DNA of 37,682 nt from Gammaproteobacteria bacterium (GTDB lineage Bacteria; Pseudomonadota; Gammaproteobacteria; DSM-16500), in NCBI GenBank assembly GCA_013287845.1, contig JABDDA010000010.1, positions 1 to 37,682 of the forward strand, written 5' to 3'. The notes under the pieces were generated by a model, which was not told the origin of the DNA, did not search any database, and saw only the letters and a list, made by a program, of their open reading frames with translations. Position numbers and translations under genes: made by a program. How positions within the stretch are numbered: position 1 is the first letter of the stretch; each line of letters begins with the position of its first letter. Shown here one piece after another: positions 8,712 to 17,383 of the stretch.

Positions 8712-11348
8712 ATGGATTTTCTTACACAAATTACTCCCCACTCTATTGTGCTAACACCCAATCGCCGTTTATCTGCACACGCGATAAAAAAATATAATCG
8801 GTTACAACACGAAAAAAATATTTCTTGCTGGTCATCACTCGACGCACTTCCCTTTTCAAGTTGGATACAACGTTGCTTTCAAAATTATGCAAATGAAAAT
8901 ATCGAAACACTTCCCTTTATTTTAACGCCCACACAAGAAATAATTTTGTGGGAAGAAATCATTCGTCAATCCGCACAAGCAGAACATTTATTACAAGTTT
9001 CAGGCACAGCAGAACTCATTCAATCCGCATGGGTGATTTTAAAACAATGGCGTTTTCCCATCACACATCCTGAATTAAATAGCACAGAAGATGCTGCGCA
9101 TTTTCAAGAATGGGCGAAACAATTTCAAACACGATGCCAAAAATATCATTGGCTTGATTCCAGCGCATTAATTGAATATGTCACCGACCTTATTCAAAAA
9201 AAGAAAATAAAATTACCTAAAAATATTTATTTATTTGGATTCACTGAGCTAACACCACAGCAAGAATTTTTATTTGCAGAGTGTAAAACACAAGGCTGCA
9301 CACTCATTCAACCCACCTCACACAAAATATCCACCCATACAAAAAAAATAAATTTACTGGATGAAGAAACAGAACTTCTCACCATGGCAAAATGGGCGAA
9401 ATCATTACACGAAAATAATTCGAACGTATCTATCGGATGCATCGTTCCTAATTTAGAAAAAAAACGCGATCATATCGTCAGAGTTTTTTCTCGCGTTTTT
9501 TCTGACGAAAAAAAATTCACACTGAATCCACTGTCATTTCCTTTTAATATTTCAGCTGGAAAACCATTAACCAGCTATCCCATTATTCATTGCGCATTTC
9601 AATTACTCTCACTCGCCGATGAATTCATTTCTCATGAAACAATAAGCGAACTGTTACACACACCTTTTATTGGTGATGCAGAAAAAGAAAAAATTCAACG
9701 CTACAAATGGGACATTGCGCTGAAACAGCAACCCCTGACGATTATTTTTAAAACTATTTTAAATGACGACGAAGCACCTGCAAAATTCAAAAAACATTTC
9801 AATGAGCTCATTCATTTTTTTGAAACATTACCGCATCAATTAAAAATCAGTGAATGGACAGCTATTTTTAATAAAGCATTAACCCTTGCGGGCTGGCCCG
9901 GCGAGCGCAGTTTAAATAGTCAAGAATACCAACTCGTACATCGTTTTCTTGATTTATTAAATGAATTTTCTCAGCTTGAAAAAATTCTTCCGAATGTTTC
10001 GTATAAAACAGCACTGCATTATTTTAATCGCATGGCATCTAAAACAATTTTCCAAATTCAATCACCCGATGCGCCCATCCAAATTTTAGGATTATTAGAA
10101 GCCACTGAATTAAATTTTGATGCTGTGTGGATCACAGGAATGGATGATCAAACATGGCCACCCACACCGAAACCCAATCCCTTTATTCCCCTGCACTTAC
10201 AAAAAAAATTAAACATGCCGCATGCGTCGAGCGATCGTGAATTGCATTACTGCCGTGAATTATTAAATCAGCTAAAAAACACCGCAAAACAAGTGTTTTT
10301 TAGCTATGCGCAGCAAACTGCTGACACCCCATTGCGCCCGAGCGCATTGATTCACGACATTCCTGATATCACATTAGAAAAACTTTCACTCGCAGAATTC
10401 ACTTCACCTGAAAAAAATATTTATGACACAAAACAAATTGAATTATTGAAAGATGAAAATGGACCACCGATTCAATCGAATGAAAAAATAAGAGGCGGAA
10501 CTTCTATTTTTAAATTACAAGCCGCCTGTCCATTTAAATCATTTTCAGAATTACGTTTACATGCAAAAGCCATTGAATCACCTCAATTAGGATTAAAAGC
10601 AACAGAACGCGGCACACTCTTGCATGAAACATTACAACTCATTTGGGCGAAATTAAAAAATCACAAAACATTATGCAGCTATTCTGAATCAGAATTAATT
10701 TCACTCGTGCAAGAAAGCGTTTCTGCTGCACTTGCACCTTTTGGAAAAATGTCGCGTTATTTATTGCTAGAATCACAACGATTAGAAAAATTAGTCTTGC
10801 GTTGGCTGGAATATGAAAAATCACGTCCACCGTTTGAAGTGATTGCGCGTGAAAAAGAAACGAAAGCAACCGTTGCGAACATTCCAATTACCTTACGCAT
10901 TGATCGTATTGATGCTTTTCCTGATGGCAGCCAATTGATTATCGATTACAAATCAGGAAAACAAAATAATATTAAATATTGGTTTACAGAACGTCCTGAA
11001 GAACCACAACTTCCTTTGTATTCTATTGTTCATCCAGAAAAAACAGCGGGGATTGTTTTCGCGCAAATTTCTGCGGAAAAAATGCAATTGATGGGTGTCA
11101 GTCAAAATAATTTAGCACTCTCTTCTGTTAAATTATTATCTGACGTGAAGTATACCACTGCGACTTCATGGTCAGAACAATTAACCGCGTGGAAAAAAAC
11201 ATTAGAAAATTTAGCGCATGCGTTTTGCAAAGGAAAAGCAAGCGTGCATCCTAAGCAGCCGAATGAAACATGTCGTCATTGTCATCTTCATTCGTTATGT
11301 CGAATTTATGAAGTGGTAGATGAAAATTATGAATATGAAATTGAATAA
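8712..11348 (+). CDS. AddB-like DNA repair nuclease with Fe-S cysteines
   Basis: 878 residues, matching the gammaproteobacterial 'probable DNA repair protein' group related to AddB. The N-terminal ~600 residues have a degenerate helicase-like body; no Walker A GKT is visible. The C-terminal PD-(D/E)XK domain has GTLLHE (near 10609-10629), LRIDRID and IIDYKSG (near 10892-10960) and QLPLY. A Cys in AACPF (near 10525) together with CRHCHLHSLC close to the C-terminus gives the four-Cys pattern of the AddB/AdnB iron-sulphur staple. It likely forms a heterodimer with the next gene to resect double-strand breaks for RecA. It follows pmrB by 17 bp and overlaps its partner. The start ATG at 8712 lacks a strong ribosome site. 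Confidence 0.85.
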   Translation: MDFLTQITPHSIVLTPNRRLSAHAIKKYNRLQHEKNISCWSSLDALPFSSWIQRCFQNYANENIETLPFILTPTQEIILWEEIIRQSAQAEHLLQVSGTAELIQSAWVILKQWRFPITHPELNSTEDAAHFQEWAKQFQTRCQKYHWLDSSALIEYVTDLIQKKKIKLPKNIYLFGFTELTPQQEFLFAECKTQGCTLIQPTSHKISTHTKKINLLDEETELLTMAKWAKSLHENNSNVSIGCIVPNLEKKRDHIVRVFSRVFSDEKKFTLNPLSFPFNISAGKPLTSYPIIHCAFQLLSLADEFISHETISELLHTPFIGDAEKEKIQRYKWDIALKQQPLTIIFKTILNDDEAPAKFKKHFNELIHFFETLPHQLKISEWTAIFNKALTLAGWPGERSLNSQEYQLVHRFLDLLNEFSQLEKILPNVSYKTALHYFNRMASKTIFQIQSPDAPIQILGLLEATELNFDAVWITGMDDQTWPPTPKPNPFIPLHLQKKLNMPHASSDRELHYCRELLNQLKNTAKQVFFSYAQQTADTPLRPSALIHDIPDITLEKLSLAEFTSPEKNIYDTKQIELLKDENGPPIQSNEKIRGGTSIFKLQAACPFKSFSELRLHAKAIESPQLGLKATERGTLLHETLQLIWAKLKNHKTLCSYSESELISLVQESVSAALAPFGKMSRYLLLESQRLEKLVLRWLEYEKSRPPFEVIAREKETKATVANIPITLRIDRIDAFPDGSQLIIDYKSGKQNNIKYWFTERPEEPQLPLYSIVHPEKTAGIVFAQISAEKMQLMGVSQNNLALSSVKLLSDVKYTTATSWSEQLTAWKKTLENLAHAFCKGKASVHPKQPNETCRHCHLHSLCRIYEVVDENYEYEIE

Positions 11349-14300
11349 CATTCCTGATGCGAATGAGCGCATCAAAGCACTGGATCCGCATAAATCATTC
11401 ATTGTGCAAGCACCTGCGGGATCAGGAAAAACAGAATTACTGACGCAACGATTTTTAAAATTATTATCGTATGTGAATTCACCCGAAGAAATTCTTGCGA
11501 TTACCTTCACAAAAAAATCAGCGAATGAAATGCGCGCAAGAATTATTAACGCGCTCCAAATTGCAGAACATTCATCTGAACCTGAATCCGCACATGAAAA
11601 ATTAACGTGGCAATTAGCAAAAAATGTTTTAGCGCGCGATCAAAAATTAATATGGTCACTCTTGAGCAATCCCAATCGATTGCGATTACAAACCATGGAT
11701 TCATTTAATTCGACACTGACAAAACAGCTACCGATTTTATCGCAATTTGGTGCAACACCGGATATTACCGATTACCCTCAACCGCTTTATCGTCAAGCTA
11801 TACAAGAATTATTATCGCATTTAGAAGAAAATCTTCCGTGGTCGAATGCAATTGCACAGCTGTTATTGCATTTAGATAATGATTTAAATCAAGTTGAATC
11901 ATTATTAATTTCGATGCTAGAAAAACGCGATCAATGGTTACCGTATCTTGCGTGTGACAATCCTGAATTTGAATTACGTGAATTATTAGAGTCGCATTTG
12001 AAAAATGTGAATGCAGAAATGCTTTCTAATTTTTATCGCACTTTCCCAAATGAATATTTCAGTGAATTAAAATTATTAATGAATTACGCGAAAGTGGAAA
12101 ACACGCCCTGCGCCATTGCGAATTTATTGCTGACAAAAGATTCCAGCTGGCGAAAAAAATTCACAAAAACAGAAGGCTTTCCTTCTGAATCACAAAATGA
12201 AGAAGAGAAAAAAATATTTTCCGAAATGAAAGAACGCATATTAAAATTAATTGATCACATCAGTGCGAAAGAAAATATCAAACACGTACTCACTGAAATG
12301 CAACATGCCCCTGCACTCATCTATCAAGAACCTCAATGGCAAACATTAAATGCACTTCATCAAGTATTACGACTCGCTGTCGCACAACTCAAATTAGTTT
12401 TTCAAACACATGGGAAAATTGATTATATTGAAAATGCACAAGCGGCATTAACTGCACTCGGTACAGCAGAATTTCCAACCGATTTAGCACTCGCACTCGA
12501 TTATCAAATTAAACATATTTTAGTCGATGAATTTCAAGATACCTCTCATTCACAATTTCGTTTAATTGAAAAATTAATTGCTGAGTGGGACAACACACAT
12601 CATCGCACTCTATTTTTAGTCGGTGATCCAATGCAATCGATTTATCGTTTTCGTGAAGCAGAAGTCGGACTTTTTATTCGCGCGAAAAAAAATGGAATAG
12701 GTGCAATCAAATTAGAACCGATTACATTAGCTGTTAATTTTCGATCGACACCCGCGATTGTTAACTGGGTGAATGAACATTTTAAAATAATTTTTCCTAA
12801 AACAGATGATATTGCAACAGGTGCCGTGTCACATGTTGCGAGCATTGCGCATCATCCAGAAGAAAATGATTCTACAGTTTCATTAAATACTTTCATGAAT
12901 GAAGAAGATATCACGCAAGCAAAATCAATCGCCGCACAAATAAAAGCTATTCAGAAAAAAAATTCAAATGAATCGATTGCGATTCTGGTGCGCGGACGAA
13001 CGCATCTTCAAAAAATTATTCCCACATTAAAATTATTAAATATTGCTTATCAAGCCATTGATATTGATCAATTAGAATCACGCCCTGCGATTCAAGATAT
13101 TTTGGCATTAACACGCGCACTTTTTTCTCCTGCCGATCGAATTGCATGGTTAACGATTTTGCGTGCACCGTGGTGTGGATTAACACTCGATGATTTATTT
13201 CACATTGCAGGAAAAGATCCGCACGCATTAATCATTGAACGAATCAATTCTGAAAAAGTACACGAAGAACTCAGTGCAAATGGAAGGAAGCGATTACATG
13301 CTATTTTACCGATATTAAATGCAAAATGTGCAGAACGTTTTCGATATTCACCACGTGACTGGATTGAAAGTACATGGTTATTATTAGGTGGCCCTGCCAC
13401 ATTAGAACAACCCTCTGATTTAGAGGATGTGCACGCCTATTTACAACTCATTGAGAAATTAACATCGAATGGAGAAATGATTTCACTTTCACATTTAGAA
13501 GAATCCATTCACCGACTCTTTGCAAAAGCAAAAAATCATTCCGAACAGTGCGTGCAAATCATGACAATTCATAATGCAAAAGGTTTGGAATTCGATCATG
13601 TATTACTACCGCATTTAGAAAAAAAATCACCTTATGATCAAAAACAATTATTGTTATGGATCGCACATCCCAATAATACTTTATTATTAGCACCCATTTT
13701 TGCAGCTGATGAAAAACCCGATTCAATTTATAATTACATAAAATATCAGAAAAATATGAAATCTGATTTTGAAGTCGCACGTTTGTTATATGTTGCAGCA
13801 ACACGCGCGAAAAAAAGTTTACATTTATTTTTCAACGTAGAAGCAGAAGATGAAAAAATAAAATTACCTGCGGGAAATAGTTTGCTTGCAGCATTGTGGT
13901 GCGCCATTTCGAAAGAAAATTTATTGAGAAAAAAATCTGACACAATTTCTGTCTCTTTACCTGAAACAGAAAAAGCAATTAAACGATTAAAATCCAGCTG
14001 GAAAAATCCAGTCACAGAAATGAATTTGCATGAACAAGCAAATCCGCATGATAAAAACCCTAGCTTTAAATTATCGGAACATCATCCCAAATATATTGGG
14101 ATCATGATTCATTCATTATTACAGCAGATTTCGTTATCAGGAATAGAATGGTTTAAAAAACTTTCGTTAGAAAAAATATCTGCGTATTTAAAAACACGAC
14201 TGATTCAATTAGGAATGATGGATGCAGCTATTCCTGATGCCGTCACGACTATTCATCGCGCAATTCAAAATACGTTAAATGATACGCGGGGTCAGTGGAT

Positions 14301-14577
14301 TTTATCGCCACAGCGTGAAGCGCAATCGGAATATCCTCTGACGGCTATCATCAATGGAAAAATTCATTCATTCATTTTAGATAGAACATTTGTGGATGAA
14401 AATAATGTGCGGTGGATTATTGATTACAAGAATTCATTATTAGAAAAAAATGATTTGGAAAAATATAAAATGCAGTTGATGCAATACCATCATGCGATGC
14501 GTGCGTTTGATGCGCGTGAAATAAAATTGGGATTGTATTTTCCACTCAGCACTGAGTGGACCGAAATTATCTTATAA
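11320..14577 (+). CDS. UvrD/RecB-family helicase-nuclease, AddA-like
   Basis: 1085 residues. It is a superfamily 1A helicase with motif I APAGSGKTE (31-39), motif II LVDEFQDT, motif III FLVGDPMQSIYRFR, motif IV NFRST, motif V TIHNAKGLEFDHV and motif VI YVAATRAKKS. The C-terminal ~150 residues carry a RecB-type nuclease with an early His (MIHSLLQ), ILDRTF and IIDYKNS, then the QYHHAM helix. As the partner of the upstream AddB-like protein it would be the translocating motor and cut one strand. It overlaps that gene by up to 29 bp. ATGs at 11320, 11329 and 11335 are all possible starts; homology begins after the last, so the true start may be 11335. Exonuclease V beta annotation is the alternative name. 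Confidence 0.9.
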   Translation: MKIMNMKLNNIPDANERIKALDPHKSFIVQAPAGSGKTELLTQRFLKLLSYVNSPEEILAITFTKKSANEMRARIINALQIAEHSSEPESAHEKLTWQLAKNVLARDQKLIWSLLSNPNRLRLQTMDSFNSTLTKQLPILSQFGATPDITDYPQPLYRQAIQELLSHLEENLPWSNAIAQLLLHLDNDLNQVESLLISMLEKRDQWLPYLACDNPEFELRELLESHLKNVNAEMLSNFYRTFPNEYFSELKLLMNYAKVENTPCAIANLLLTKDSSWRKKFTKTEGFPSESQNEEEKKIFSEMKERILKLIDHISAKENIKHVLTEMQHAPALIYQEPQWQTLNALHQVLRLAVAQLKLVFQTHGKIDYIENAQAALTALGTAEFPTDLALALDYQIKHILVDEFQDTSHSQFRLIEKLIAEWDNTHHRTLFLVGDPMQSIYRFREAEVGLFIRAKKNGIGAIKLEPITLAVNFRSTPAIVNWVNEHFKIIFPKTDDIATGAVSHVASIAHHPEENDSTVSLNTFMNEEDITQAKSIAAQIKAIQKKNSNESIAILVRGRTHLQKIIPTLKLLNIAYQAIDIDQLESRPAIQDILALTRALFSPADRIAWLTILRAPWCGLTLDDLFHIAGKDPHALIIERINSEKVHEELSANGRKRLHAILPILNAKCAERFRYSPRDWIESTWLLLGGPATLEQPSDLEDVHAYLQLIEKLTSNGEMISLSHLEESIHRLFAKAKNHSEQCVQIMTIHNAKGLEFDHVLLPHLEKKSPYDQKQLLLWIAHPNNTLLLAPIFAADEKPDSIYNYIKYQKNMKSDFEVARLLYVAATRAKKSLHLFFNVEAEDEKIKLPAGNSLLAALWCAISKENLLRKKSDTISVSLPETEKAIKRLKSSWKNPVTEMNLHEQANPHDKNPSFKLSEHHPKYIGIMIHSLLQQISLSGIEWFKKLSLEKISAYLKTRLIQLGMMDAAIPDAVTTIHRAIQNTLNDTRGQWILSPQREAQSEYPLTAIINGKIHSFILDRTFVDENNVRWIIDYKNSLLEKNDLEKYKMQLMQYHHAMRAFDAREIKLGLYFPLSTEWTEIIL

Positions 14578-14592
14578 AAACCAATTGCGAAG

Positions 14593-14692
14593 CGATTCCG
14601 AGCCGCGCGCGTCAGCAAGCGTGTATGCTCTAAATAACTTCTCGGTAATTAAAAATTTGTACACGCTTGGCTTAGCGCGCGGCTCGGAATCG
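14593..14692 (-). repeat. REP-like long hairpin, copy 1
   Basis: Outer arms 14593-14610 and 14675-14692 pair perfectly over 18 bp. After a short mismatched patch an inner 10-bp stem (caagcgtgta with tacacgcttg) continues, leaving a loop of about 34 nt. On the minus strand the loop contains gagaagttatttaga, which is shared with the other copies. The hairpin directly follows the AddA-like gene and may also act as its 3' end. Confidence 0.85.
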
Positions 14693-14714
14693 TACTAAAA
14701 ATTTCCGAGTCACG

Positions 14715-15263
14715 TCACAATTTGGATGTATACATAATTTCAAACGAACGTTTTATATTTTCAAAAACCGCCATGGGTTTTCCTTGCTCATGAACCACAT
14801 AACGAATAGTGGCTTCTACTTCACATTCATTCCATAAATATCTTGTACTTCCATGACGTGTCCAACGTTGTGATCTACCGTTATCTATTTGTGATTCATT
14901 TAAGCAACGAGAAGCATACGCTTTAATTTTATTCATTACGTATTCTGGTTTTTTTATTGTATGCAGAACCAAATGCACATGATTTGTTCTAACATGTGCC
15001 GCTAACAAAACCCATTTATCATGAACACATACTTCCTTAATTGCATCAAGAACAATTTCTCGGTGTGTTTTATCCAAAAGATAGGAAGTTTCTGCCATGC
15101 GTTGTTTTACACTTTTTTCTCGAATTTTATTTTCAAATAAAAATTCGGTTTGGGGAATATTATGCTTGCGATCAACAGAGGCTTTTTCTGTACCATGCAG
15201 CCATGTTCCATAACAAGTAAATGTAATGAAATAAGCGAGTGGATGCTCAAGATATTTTTTCAT
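14715..15263 (-). CDS. REP-associated tyrosine transposase (Y1/HUH family)
   Basis: 182 residues, Y1_Tnp (IS200-like) family. The HUH metal motif is NHVHLVL (His95, His97). The likely nucleophile is Tyr155 in IRYVVHEQGKP. N-terminal FITFTCYGTWLHG is typical of the RAYT subgroup with a 'YGTWL' signature. Members act on single-stranded REP hairpins and normally occur as one domesticated copy per genome; here hairpins flank both sides. AGGAA precedes the ATG by about 6 bases. All catalytic residues and the full length are intact, so it is probably active. It is not part of an IS200/IS605 pair, since no tnpB or omega RNA is present. Confidence 0.88.
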   Translation of the reverse strand: MKKYLEHPLAYFITFTCYGTWLHGTEKASVDRKHNIPQTEFLFENKIREKSVKQRMAETSYLLDKTHREIVLDAIKEVCVHDKWVLLAAHVRTNHVHLVLHTIKKPEYVMNKIKAYASRCLNESQIDNGRSQRWTRHGSTRYLWNECEVEATIRYVVHEQGKPMAVFENIKRSFEIMYTSKL

Positions 15264-15325
15264 TTTTAATTCCTAGGGTTTTTTAATAATTTATGGTTTA
15301 GAAATAACTGATTAACTTTTGAGTA

Positions 15326-15425
15326 CGATTCCGAGCCGCGCGCTAAGCCAAGCGTGTACAAATTTTCTATTACCGAGAAGTTATTTAGAGCGTACACGCT
15401 TGCTTACGCGCGCGGCTCGGAATCG
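15326..15425 (+). repeat. REP-like long hairpin, copy 2
   Basis: Reverse complement of copy 1 with a few changes. The outer stem cgattccgagccgcgcgc pairs with its complement at 15408-15425; an inner caagcgtgta stem follows, and the loop has accgagaagttatttaga. It lies just upstream of the RAYT gene, so transcription into the gene would pass near it. Confidence 0.85.
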
Positions 15426-15540
15426 CTTCGCAATTTGCATTAGACAAAATTCGTGATTTAACGTACAGGCTTATTTTAACTCTGAATACAATCCAAACCT
15501 TGTGTGACTACCCTGATATCTTTATGTTTTTGCACTACCC

Positions 15541-15599
15541 GTTAAAATATACCTTTATATTTTTACACCAACCGTTAAAATATACATGTATATTTTAAC
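15541..15599. promoter_or_regulatory. Two tandem AT-rich palindromes, operator-like
   Basis: 15574-15599 is a perfect 26-bp palindrome (half-site gttaaaatatac, centred on atgtat-like bases). An imperfect copy with the same left half-site lies at 15541-15566, exactly 33 bp (about three helical turns) upstream. Both are preceded by an accc/aacc block. Twin palindromes in helical phase suggest a repressor operator, perhaps left from the gene whose remnant lies just downstream. The regulator is unknown. Confidence 0.45.
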
Positions 15600-15647
15600 A
15601 CTTCCCCCAATACATAGTTACAACATCCTCCACGACTGCCTCCCCCA

Positions 15648-15842
15648 TTGGAAGGGAAATTAAAATCATTACATCAATTTATGAGTGAAAAACCCTGGAA
15701 ACTTGCAATTCGTTTTTATGCAGGACCTATTCAACGCGATCACATCAAATCAAAAACAACGATAGGTGATTTAAATGATTACGAACTTATTTCATTACCG
15801 TTTTATTTGATAGGTCAGTTGCATCGATTACTTTCTATTTAA
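15648..15842 (+). pseudogene. C-terminal remnant of a DUF4143-type ATPase
   Basis: The frame reads KLKSLHQFM, then AIRFYAGP, and ends with LISLPFYLIGQLHRLL. This is the C-terminal signature of the large AAA+ ATPase family with a DUF4143 domain ('LKSLH...', '...LLSLPFYLVGQI'). Only about 60 residues remain of a usual ~400. The only in-frame start is a TTG without a ribosome site, and the frame is closed upstream by a stop at 15615, so this is a decayed fragment. A 24-bp near-identical direct repeat (15622-15645 and 15850-15873, two mismatches) brackets it. The right copy is the last codons of pilX on the opposite strand, so the fragment probably arrived with a rearrangement at the pilX 3' end (inference). 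Confidence 0.6.
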
Positions 15843-15845
15843 TTT

Positions 15846-16370
15846 TCATAACATCCTCCACGATTGCCTTCCCAACATCACAACACGCGTCGACCGATCA
15901 CAAATGATTTTTGTTTCCACTGGTTCCACAGTTGTGCTCTGCACCATCACTTGCAAATTTTCAGATTTCTCTGGCACGAGTAATAATGTAATACGAAAAT
16001 AATCAGCCACTTTATTTTTTAAATTTTCAAATGATGCACACGTATCAACTCCTAATGATTCAATCACATAGTAATATTGAAATTGATTTATTTTTCCTGT
16101 GCAGCTTTCTGAGGCTTGCCACCACGATAATGCTTGTAGCAATAATGCCGCTGACGATGTGATTGGAATGACACATTCTGATGAAAGATTTATTTTTTCT
16201 TCGATCGATTTTAATCCTATTTCTGCAGCATCAAATGCTTGCTGCCATCTCAGCTGTTTTAAACTCATGCGCGATTCCATCAAACTGCTTTCTGCCATCG
16301 CGAGTCCCAATAACATTAATATCATTAAAAAAACCAGCGTCGTAAATAAAACAATGCCTAAATTTTTCAT
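15846..16370 (-). CDS. pilX: Type IV pilus minor component PilX-like
   Basis: 174 residues. The N-terminal segment GIVLFTTLVFLMILMLLGLAMAESSLMESRM, in two parts a hydrophobic helix followed by the E-R-M pattern, and the later QAFDAAEIGL correspond to PilX proteins, which sit with PilV, PilW and FimU in the priming tip complex of type IVa pili. It is the last gene of a three-gene minus-strand operon, 15 bp after pilW. The C-terminal end GRQSWRML is encoded by sequence that is also present, nearly unchanged, as a stray copy at 15622-15645. The usual next gene, pilY1, is missing downstream; the RAYT and DUF4143 remnant lie there instead. Confidence 0.75.
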   Translation of the reverse strand: MKNLGIVLFTTLVFLMILMLLGLAMAESSLMESRMSLKQLRWQQAFDAAEIGLKSIEEKINLSSECVIPITSSAALLLQALSWWQASESCTGKINQFQYYYVIESLGVDTCASFENLKNKVADYFRITLLLVPEKSENLQVMVQSTTVEPVETKIICDRSTRVVMLGRQSWRML

Positions 16371-16385
16371 ATTATTTTCCTTTTA

Positions 16386-17201
16386 TTAATTTTTTAAACT
16401 CAAATCTAATTCGATTTTTTCTTTTAATGGATTTTTAAAAACTTCTACTGACGATAATTCCAATGAAATAACCACCGCACTCACGGATGACCAATCAATA
16501 ATTTCCTGCGCGGATTTTTCTTCCGAGTTATTTAATCGATAGCGAATATCAAATGATTCCACACCTTCTGCAATTTCTTCGCCACGAGCGCTCCCGCTTT
16601 GCATAAATAATGAAAAAATAGCGGAACCGTCACGACGAACACGATTTGATTTTTCAACATAAAAAGAATTCATTTCAAACTCACCTACTTCTGCATAATT
16701 TTCATATGCATTTTTTAATTCACCTTTCACATCAATTTTTTGTTGGTTTTCTTTTTGATTTGAAAAATGATTAGAAATAAAATCTTCTGCACTTTTGCAA
16801 TCCGAAATCCATAAATGATTTTCTTTCACGCGAGAAAGTAATAAAGGCGGCGACACCATTAAAAAATTATTTTTAACCGTTTCACTTAATACGGTTGCAG
16901 GATTCATTCTGCGAATTGAAATAAAATCAAATCCATTTTTTTGTCCACCCATAATTTTATTATCAGGCGTAATAAAAGATGAAAATTTTTCAGTCAATCG
17001 CGGGCAACCAATATAACCCGCAGATAAAATATGTTGTGTTAAAAGAGACGAAACCATTCGTGCATTTTCATGCAATTTGTTTTTTGCTTGCAGCAATCGA
17101 AAATCATCATGCCATTCTGCATATAATTTTGTGATGCAAAAAATAATTAAAATTCCGATGATCATCGAAATGAGTAACTCAACAAGCGTACTGCCTTTCA
17201 T
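16386..17201 (-). CDS. pilW: Type IV pilus minor pilin PilW-like
   Basis: 271 residues. The class III prepilin signature MKG / STLVELLISMIIG is at the very N-terminus, with the cleavage Gly3 and the Glu five residues into the mature protein, followed by a ~20-residue hydrophobic helix. LHENARMVSSLLTQHILSAG resembles the helix of PilW proteins, and the Cys soon after (GCPRL) also fits. The C-terminal beta-rich part (EEIAEGVESFDIRY) matches the conserved end of PilW. It overlaps the upstream pilV-like gene by 4 bp and is followed by pilX. Confidence 0.82.
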   Translation of the reverse strand: MKGSTLVELLISMIIGILIIFCITKLYAEWHDDFRLLQAKNKLHENARMVSSLLTQHILSAGYIGCPRLTEKFSSFITPDNKIMGGQKNGFDFISIRRMNPATVLSETVKNNFLMVSPPLLLSRVKENHLWISDCKSAEDFISNHFSNQKENQQKIDVKGELKNAYENYAEVGEFEMNSFYVEKSNRVRRDGSAIFSLFMQSGSARGEEIAEGVESFDIRYRLNNSEEKSAQEIIDWSSVSAVVISLELSSVEVFKNPLKEKIELDLSLKN

Positions 17202-17341
17202 TTGGCTTTACTCACGTGATGCATTGTTTTTTGCTGAAACGAAGCAAATTTCATCATTTGAAATTCATACAACATCGTCGAGAGCAACAATAAACTGATC
17301 AAACATTCAATAAAACTAAAACCAGTGCTAGAAGTTTTCAT
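17198..17341 (-). CDS. pilV: Very short PilV-like prepilin, probably truncated
   Basis: A 47-codon gene. It begins MKTSSTG / FSFIECLISLLLLS, an intact prepilin peptidase site (Gly7, then Phe, with Glu at mature position 5) and hydrophobic helix. After about 20 more residues it stops. AGGA lies 9 bases before the ATG. The stop overlaps the pilW ATG (ATGA), so it is translationally coupled and is in the PilV position of a pilV-pilW-pilX operon. Normal PilV proteins are 130-180 residues with a C-terminal globular domain, which is absent here. It may be a deletion derivative kept for coupling, or a minimal pilin that acts only as a membrane helix. Confidence 0.7.
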   Translation of the reverse strand: MKTSSTGFSFIECLISLLLLSTMLYEFQMMKFASFQQKTMHHVSKAK

Positions 17342-17352
17342 TTTTTATCCTA

Positions 17353-17358
17353 TATAAT
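17353..17358 (+). promoter_or_regulatory. Possible -10 element for phhB
   Basis: TATAAT stands 25 bp before the phhB start in the 42-bp gap between the divergent pil operon and phhB. AAGGGGG, a strong ribosome site, follows at 17370. A -35 element would lie inside the pilV-like gene and is not obvious. Confidence 0.35.
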
Positions 17359-17383
17359 GCTTAAATATTAAGGGGGAAAATTA

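Larger units (their letters stand above)
14583..15435. mobile_element. RAYT transposase flanked by inverted REP-like hairpins
   Basis: A tyrosine-transposase gene sits between two ~100-bp hairpins in opposite orientation (14593-14692 and 15326-15425). The match extends outward (aattgcgaag on the left, cttcgcaatt on the right) and inward (cggaatcgtact). This is the known arrangement of a REP-associated tyrosine transposase with its REP pair. Further copies of the hairpin occur alone at 20015 and 36011. Confidence 0.75.

Noticed and set aside
14715-15263. IS200/IS605 insertion sequence
   Set aside because: The Y1 protein has the RAYT-type sequence and flanking REP hairpins, and no tnpB or IS200-type ends are seen.
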